Origin: a virus
Strand: one strand, 5' to 3'
Virus record (IMG/VR): IMGVR_UViG_3300020442_001802
Location: 1 to 33,419 of that record
Length of the DNA stretch: 33,419 nucleotides
Below, piece by piece: positions 29,422-33,419 of this stretch; the stretch's first letter is position 1, and the number at the start of each line of letters is the position of its first letter. The notes below the pieces were generated by a model that saw only the letters and a program-made list of their open reading frames with translations, was not told the origin of the DNA and did no database searches. Both the position numbers and the translations under genes were made by a program.

Positions 29422-32220
29422 ATGTTTAAAATATCAGATAGAGTAAGAGAAACATCGGCATCGACTGGCACCGGTTCAGTTGTGTTTAATGGTTCGTATG
29501 GTGCTTATCAAACATTTGGTACTGGAATTGGAGATGGTAACACTACCTATTACACCATCGAAAACAATGACAGGTGGGAAGTTGGTCAGGGAACCTACAC
29601 CGCAATTTCTAACTCTTTGTCAAGAGATATTGTTTTTGACAGTTCTGCTGGTGGGGCAAAGATAACGCTAGAGGGTATCTCTGTTGTATTCTGCACTTTG
29701 CCTGCAAGCAAGGCTTTTGTGGAAGATGGTTCTGGCGATGTCATTGTTAGCGGTGTTAATGCGAGCAGTGGTGTATTTGACGATCTTTATGTTTACAATA
29801 CTACACAGCTTTATGGCCCACTTCTTGCTAGTGGTGCAAACGTCACAAACAATCTAAACGTTGGTGGAAACCTAGCAGTAAGCGGTAATTTTGATTACAA
29901 TGGAGACCTTATTGTAAATGAAATTATAGCAGATAGTATAGTTTCTAGTGGTTTTCTTACACTGGTAAGACCAAACGGAGATGAAGGTAATTTCTTTCAT
30001 GCGTACAAAGAAGATGGCACAAAGCAGACTCTCTCGCTTCATGTAGACTCAAACATCTCTCCACAATGGAAGCTCGGCCTTAAAACAAATCCAAGTAGCG
30101 AAACTGACCCCCCAACATTTGCATACGTATTTGGTAGAGATGGGCTTGTAGGACTATTATCAAATACAGACAACTATTTAATCCTTTCTGACTCAGTTGG
30201 TTTAACAGCAGTAAATGATTCTCATACTATTTTTACTGTTAGTTCAGATGATGGTGCGTTAATAGATCAACGCTCCACGGTCAATCCTGCACTCACAGTT
30301 CAAGGTGCCCCACTTAATGCGGCAGATTTGCAAGTCTGGGAAAACTCAGTCGGTTCACCTTTATCTGTTGTTGACAGTGGTGGTAAGTTTGGTATCCTAA
30401 ATGGTTCTCCTATCTACGAATTAGATGTAGATGGTAGTGGTAGAATGGAAACCATTACTCTAACAAGCGGTGTCCATTTCCAAGACGGGACTTTCCAGAG
30501 TTCAGCATTTACCGGCACAGACGCATCTGCCGTTAGTGGCTGGGCTGCTCAGACTATTACAAATGGTGATAATGCTGTTAGCGGTTGGGCTTCTTCTACA
30601 TTCCTGACTTCTGATGATGATAGCATAGCTAATTTTGCTTCTGGTTTAGCTGTCCAGAATGAATTAGATATTGTTACTGTTTCTGGGTTACTTGGCGACT
30701 CTGAAGTTGCTAACTTTGCTTCTGGCTTGGCGGTTCAAAACGAAACAGATATAGCAACCGTATCTGGTTTGCTGTATGACGATACTGCTATTTCTGGTTA
30801 CTTCGAGACTAGGGTTGATACTGCTGACTCTCAAATATCTTCTGTTAGTGGTTGGGCCGCTTCTACATTCTTAACATCTGATGACGACAGTATTGCTAAC
30901 TTTGCATCCGGCCTAGCAGTTCAAAACGAAACAGAAATCTCATCTGTCTCTGGGTATTTTGAGACTAGATCAGATACTAATGCTGCTGATATTGTAACGG
31001 TTTCAGGGTTACTAGGCTCTGCCGGATCGACTTCTGGGATAGTATTTGAAAAGTCTGGAAGTAACGATGAATTTAGAATTGGTACAACGTTTATTGATGC
31101 TGATGGAACAGAGCAAGTGGTTAGGGCCACTGACTTTAACGGAGGTTTCTTGAGGCTAGAGGTCGCTAGGTTCAGCCCGTCCGTTTCTGCTGCGGGTCAA
31201 TCAAGAAGCTGGGATCAACCAGTTACTCAGTGGACGGTTACAGTTGACAATCCAACGGACTTCACAACTAACTACGTGAGCGGTGTTAAATCTCCGCTAA
31301 CTGGAATCACTGGTAGTGTCACATCTGATGTCACTCTTTATTCAACATCCGGCCCATCTGTGACTCCGGGTGGCGGCGTTGACTGGACACAAACATTCAG
31401 CACAGACGGAGACTCACCGATTTATTCATCTACAAATAATTTGACTGGTGGATCTGCTAGTGCGACCGTTAGCTTCCTTGATAAGAACCAAGCAACAATA
31501 TCAGAAACAGCGACAATTACCTTCAATTGGTCAAATGCTTCTAACGCCATATCATTTGGAAATTTGAGTGGCAAGAACTTCCTAGAAACATACACATCCA
31601 CAAGCTATAACTTAACAATTAATAATATATCTGACTTGTCAAATACTTCTACTACTATTACCAGTAGCCAAGGTTCGCTCAGTAATAGTAGTGACGATGG
31701 CACGATAACATTTACCACAGCAATTCATAAAGACAACAATAGCGGTAGAACAATTACTGCGACCACAGATTTTACTAGACCTGCAACTGTCACTGGGACA
31801 GAATACACTTCTCAGGATGTTAGTAGTGATAGTAGTATCTCAGCTTCATTTACATATCCAAGTTTCTATATATTTACCGCAAGCACTTCTAATGTGCCGT
31901 CTAGGGCAGATGTTGTTGACACAAATGACTTTGATTCGTCAACAGTGACAGAGCTTGGAAATCAAGCAAAGACTATTGATCAGTACATAAATAATCCTGA
32001 CGGGGTTCCTAAGTGTTGGTGGTTTGGCGTAAGATCTTCTGCTTCTCAACCAACGTCGTTTGAAACTGGTAGTGGCCCATCATTGTTGGTCGGTGCTACC
32101 CCAACAGAGGCAACAGTTGACTTAGAGCCAGACTCACCACCTGCGGGTTATAATTCAGAAGAGTATAAGCTATATGGCATTACTCTTAATCCCGGTAACA
32201 CATACGTAAAGATATCTTAG
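29422..32220 (+). CDS. Fibre protein with internal repeats, 932 aa
   Basis: ATG at 29422 with AGGG 6 nt upstream. The first 105 residues (DRVRETSASTGTGSVVFNGS; YYTIENNDRWEVGQGTYTAI; LSRDIVFDSS) match the N-terminal domain common to many marine phage fibre or collar proteins. A baseplate- or neck-anchoring role is likely. Residues about 365-530 contain repeats of 'SGWA.STFLTSDDDSIANFASGLAVQNE' type alternating with 'VSGLL' and 'SGYFETR'. The C-terminal 400 residues are Ser/Thr-rich beta domains. The repeat unit recurs in the following gene. Confidence 0.8.
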   Translation: MFKISDRVRETSASTGTGSVVFNGSYGAYQTFGTGIGDGNTTYYTIENNDRWEVGQGTYTAISNSLSRDIVFDSSAGGAKITLEGISVVFCTLPASKAFVEDGSGDVIVSGVNASSGVFDDLYVYNTTQLYGPLLASGANVTNNLNVGGNLAVSGNFDYNGDLIVNEIIADSIVSSGFLTLVRPNGDEGNFFHAYKEDGTKQTLSLHVDSNISPQWKLGLKTNPSSETDPPTFAYVFGRDGLVGLLSNTDNYLILSDSVGLTAVNDSHTIFTVSSDDGALIDQRSTVNPALTVQGAPLNAADLQVWENSVGSPLSVVDSGGKFGILNGSPIYELDVDGSGRMETITLTSGVHFQDGTFQSSAFTGTDASAVSGWAAQTITNGDNAVSGWASSTFLTSDDDSIANFASGLAVQNELDIVTVSGLLGDSEVANFASGLAVQNETDIATVSGLLYDDTAISGYFETRVDTADSQISSVSGWAASTFLTSDDDSIANFASGLAVQNETEISSVSGYFETRSDTNAADIVTVSGLLGSAGSTSGIVFEKSGSNDEFRIGTTFIDADGTEQVVRATDFNGGFLRLEVARFSPSVSAAGQSRSWDQPVTQWTVTVDNPTDFTTNYVSGVKSPLTGITGSVTSDVTLYSTSGPSVTPGGGVDWTQTFSTDGDSPIYSSTNNLTGGSASATVSFLDKNQATISETATITFNWSNASNAISFGNLSGKNFLETYTSTSYNLTINNISDLSNTSTTITSSQGSLSNSSDDGTITFTTAIHKDNNSGRTITATTDFTRPATVTGTEYTSQDVSSDSSISASFTYPSFYIFTASTSNVPSRADVVDTNDFDSSTVTELGNQAKTIDQYINNPDGVPKCWWFGVRSSASQPTSFETGSGPSLLVGATPTEATVDLEPDSPPAGYNSEEYKLYGITLNPGNTYVKIS

Positions 32221-32232
32221 GAGATTTAAAGG

Positions 32233-33419
32233 ATGCCCAACTACGATGGATTAGCGAGAAACGCTTGGCCGGGGACTTGGAGTACCAACGGTACACACCC
32301 TATTGTACTAGACGTAGAGCAAAGAGGTGGTCTGCGACTCGTCTCTGGTAGCGGTACGGATACGCTGGTAGGTGTGCCTTCGGGTATGCTTCAAGATGGT
32401 ATGCTTGCTTACGTTGCTAGTGGTTATCATGCAGATGTTTCTACTGGAAAATACTACAAATATTCTGTACTAGCGGGAGAATCTAGAGACAGTAATACGG
32501 GATTTTTACCAAATAATTCAGGAAACTGGAGTGAGTTTACAACTGGTAGCTCTGATGTCGGTGGCGTATCTGGCGTTGCTGATTTTGCATCTGGACTGGC
32601 TGTACAAAACGAAGCGGATATTCTTGTCGTTTCTGGGATTGCAAATGGGGGTTTGTCAAACGTAGTAGAAGATACTACCCCCCAACTTGGCGGTAATTTA
32701 GATGCTCAAAATAATAATATCACTAATGTTTCCAAATTAGATATTCAACCTGCTAATGCCACCGATGTTGGAGTCACTGTTCAGGGTGCTGTATCTCAAA
32801 CCGCGAATTTACAGGAGTGGAAGAACAGTTTAGACGACACTCTTTCTCACGTAGACACAAGCGGTGTTTACACTAATATAGTTGGCACTAGTGGAACTGA
32901 TATCCTTAGAGTACAGTATGGTACGCCACTCCACGATCACGATGGTTCTTCAAACATAGAAGTTACTGGCGTGTGGTTAGACTATGAAGATGGGTCAGAA
33001 TATGCAACACCTATTAATAGTAATTCTTTAGTTATTGGAACTTGGTATAACACCGCTAGAACCATACCAAGTAGGATAAAAATAAGTGCTAATGCATTTA
33101 ATCTTAGTCTAGCCAATAGTCAAAAAATTGACATTCAAGGCACAACAACTAAATTTAATACTGATGTACGACCTTTCACTACGGCAGCTAGGGATCTAGG
33201 TAGCACATCGCTTATTTGGAGAAATCTATACGCCAGCGGTATAACTGTTAGTGGTATAGAATTAACAAACCACGTACCAGCAGATACTACCAATAAGCTA
33301 TACAATGATGATGGAACGCTTAAATTTAATGGTTCAGCAGTTGGTGGTGGAAATAGAACTTACAACAATATTACAGCAGATTTTAGCATGTCTGATACCT
33401 CAGATGTGGTATTCATGGA
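32233..33419 (+). CDS. Fibre protein, 3' end outside window, at least 395 aa
   Basis: ATG at 32233 with AGGAG 9 nt upstream; open to the window edge. It begins MPNYDGLARNAWPGTWSTNG and contains ADFASGLAVQNEADILVVSG, the same repeat as in the preceding fibre. VEDTTPQLGGNLDAQNNNIT follows, a motif frequent in phage fibre shafts, then LGSTSLIWRNLYASGITVSG, another common shaft motif. Virion surface fibre; full length unknown. Confidence 0.8.
   Translation, partial: MPNYDGLARNAWPGTWSTNGTHPIVLDVEQRGGLRLVSGSGTDTLVGVPSGMLQDGMLAYVASGYHADVSTGKYYKYSVLAGESRDSNTGFLPNNSGNWSEFTTGSSDVGGVSGVADFASGLAVQNEADILVVSGIANGGLSNVVEDTTPQLGGNLDAQNNNITNVSKLDIQPANATDVGVTVQGAVSQTANLQEWKNSLDDTLSHVDTSGVYTNIVGTSGTDILRVQYGTPLHDHDGSSNIEVTGVWLDYEDGSEYATPINSNSLVIGTWYNTARTIPSRIKISANAFNLSLANSQKIDIQGTTTKFNTDVRPFTTAARDLGSTSLIWRNLYASGITVSGIELTNHVPADTTNKLYNDDGTLKFNGSAVGGGNRTYNNITADFSMSDTSDVVFM

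Overview
The window is part of a tailed double-stranded DNA bacteriophage (Caudoviricetes). The right-hand 26 kb reads as a virion-assembly programme: large terminase, portal, prohead protease/scaffold, a small capsid protein, an HK97-fold major capsid protein, then a chain of very long fibre or adhesin-like proteins. The left-hand 7 kb is an early-type cassette of tiny genes, all on the minus strand. No integrase, repressor, tail tube, sheath, tape measure, polymerase or lysis gene is visible, so this is only part of the genome. The host cannot be named from the sequence. Shine-Dalgarno sites and TTGACA/TATAAT promoters indicate a bacterium using ordinary sigma-70 signals.

Left arm (1-6917, minus strand): about 25 small genes, many of only 20-50 codons, are fired by at least 15 closely spaced promoters. 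Twelve are near copies of one cassette (TTGACA or TTGACT, exactly 16 bp of spacer with a conserved CGATAA core, then TATAAT). Three others lack a -35 box and carry a 17-bp dyad (GTGAC-N7-GTCAC) in its place. Between operons sit five copies of an 87-88 bp element made of two hairpins with conserved stems, 7-nt variable loops and a GC-rich bridge. One promoter drives no protein gene but a tRNA-like RNA (1597-1728) with an oversized anticodon loop, followed by a degenerate tRNA-Leu-like sequence. Recognisable proteins are a gp88-family protein, a four-cysteine zinc-ribbon protein, two widespread small phage families and two very acidic proteins.

Divergent region (6918-7556): no gene is seen. It holds two 16-bp direct repeats that can form alternative hairpins, and the first rightward promoter.

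Middle genes (7557-12264, plus strand): a tightly overlapping operon with two unknown proteins, a sigma-factor-like protein with a region-2-like core only, an HTH/coiled-coil protein that may be the small terminase, a GDP-mannose 4,6-dehydratase, a small unknown, an HNH endonuclease, an ERCC4-type nuclease and a ClpP-like serine protease.

Packaging and head genes (12261-19444): TerL, portal, a protease-scaffold fusion with a probable internal start that would make free scaffold, a small putative decoration protein, and the major capsid protein, ending in a strong terminator. A -10-only motif (GTGTATAAT) precedes the portal, protease and fibre blocks and could be read by the sigma-like protein.

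Fibre region (19571-33419): a small tail-associated protein, two proteins with YadA-head-like beta-roll repeats, a 1677-residue protein combining a vWA-type metal site with FG-GAP-like propeller blades, a 932-residue fibre with repeats that are conserved in protein but scrambled in codons, and a further related fibre cut by the window edge.
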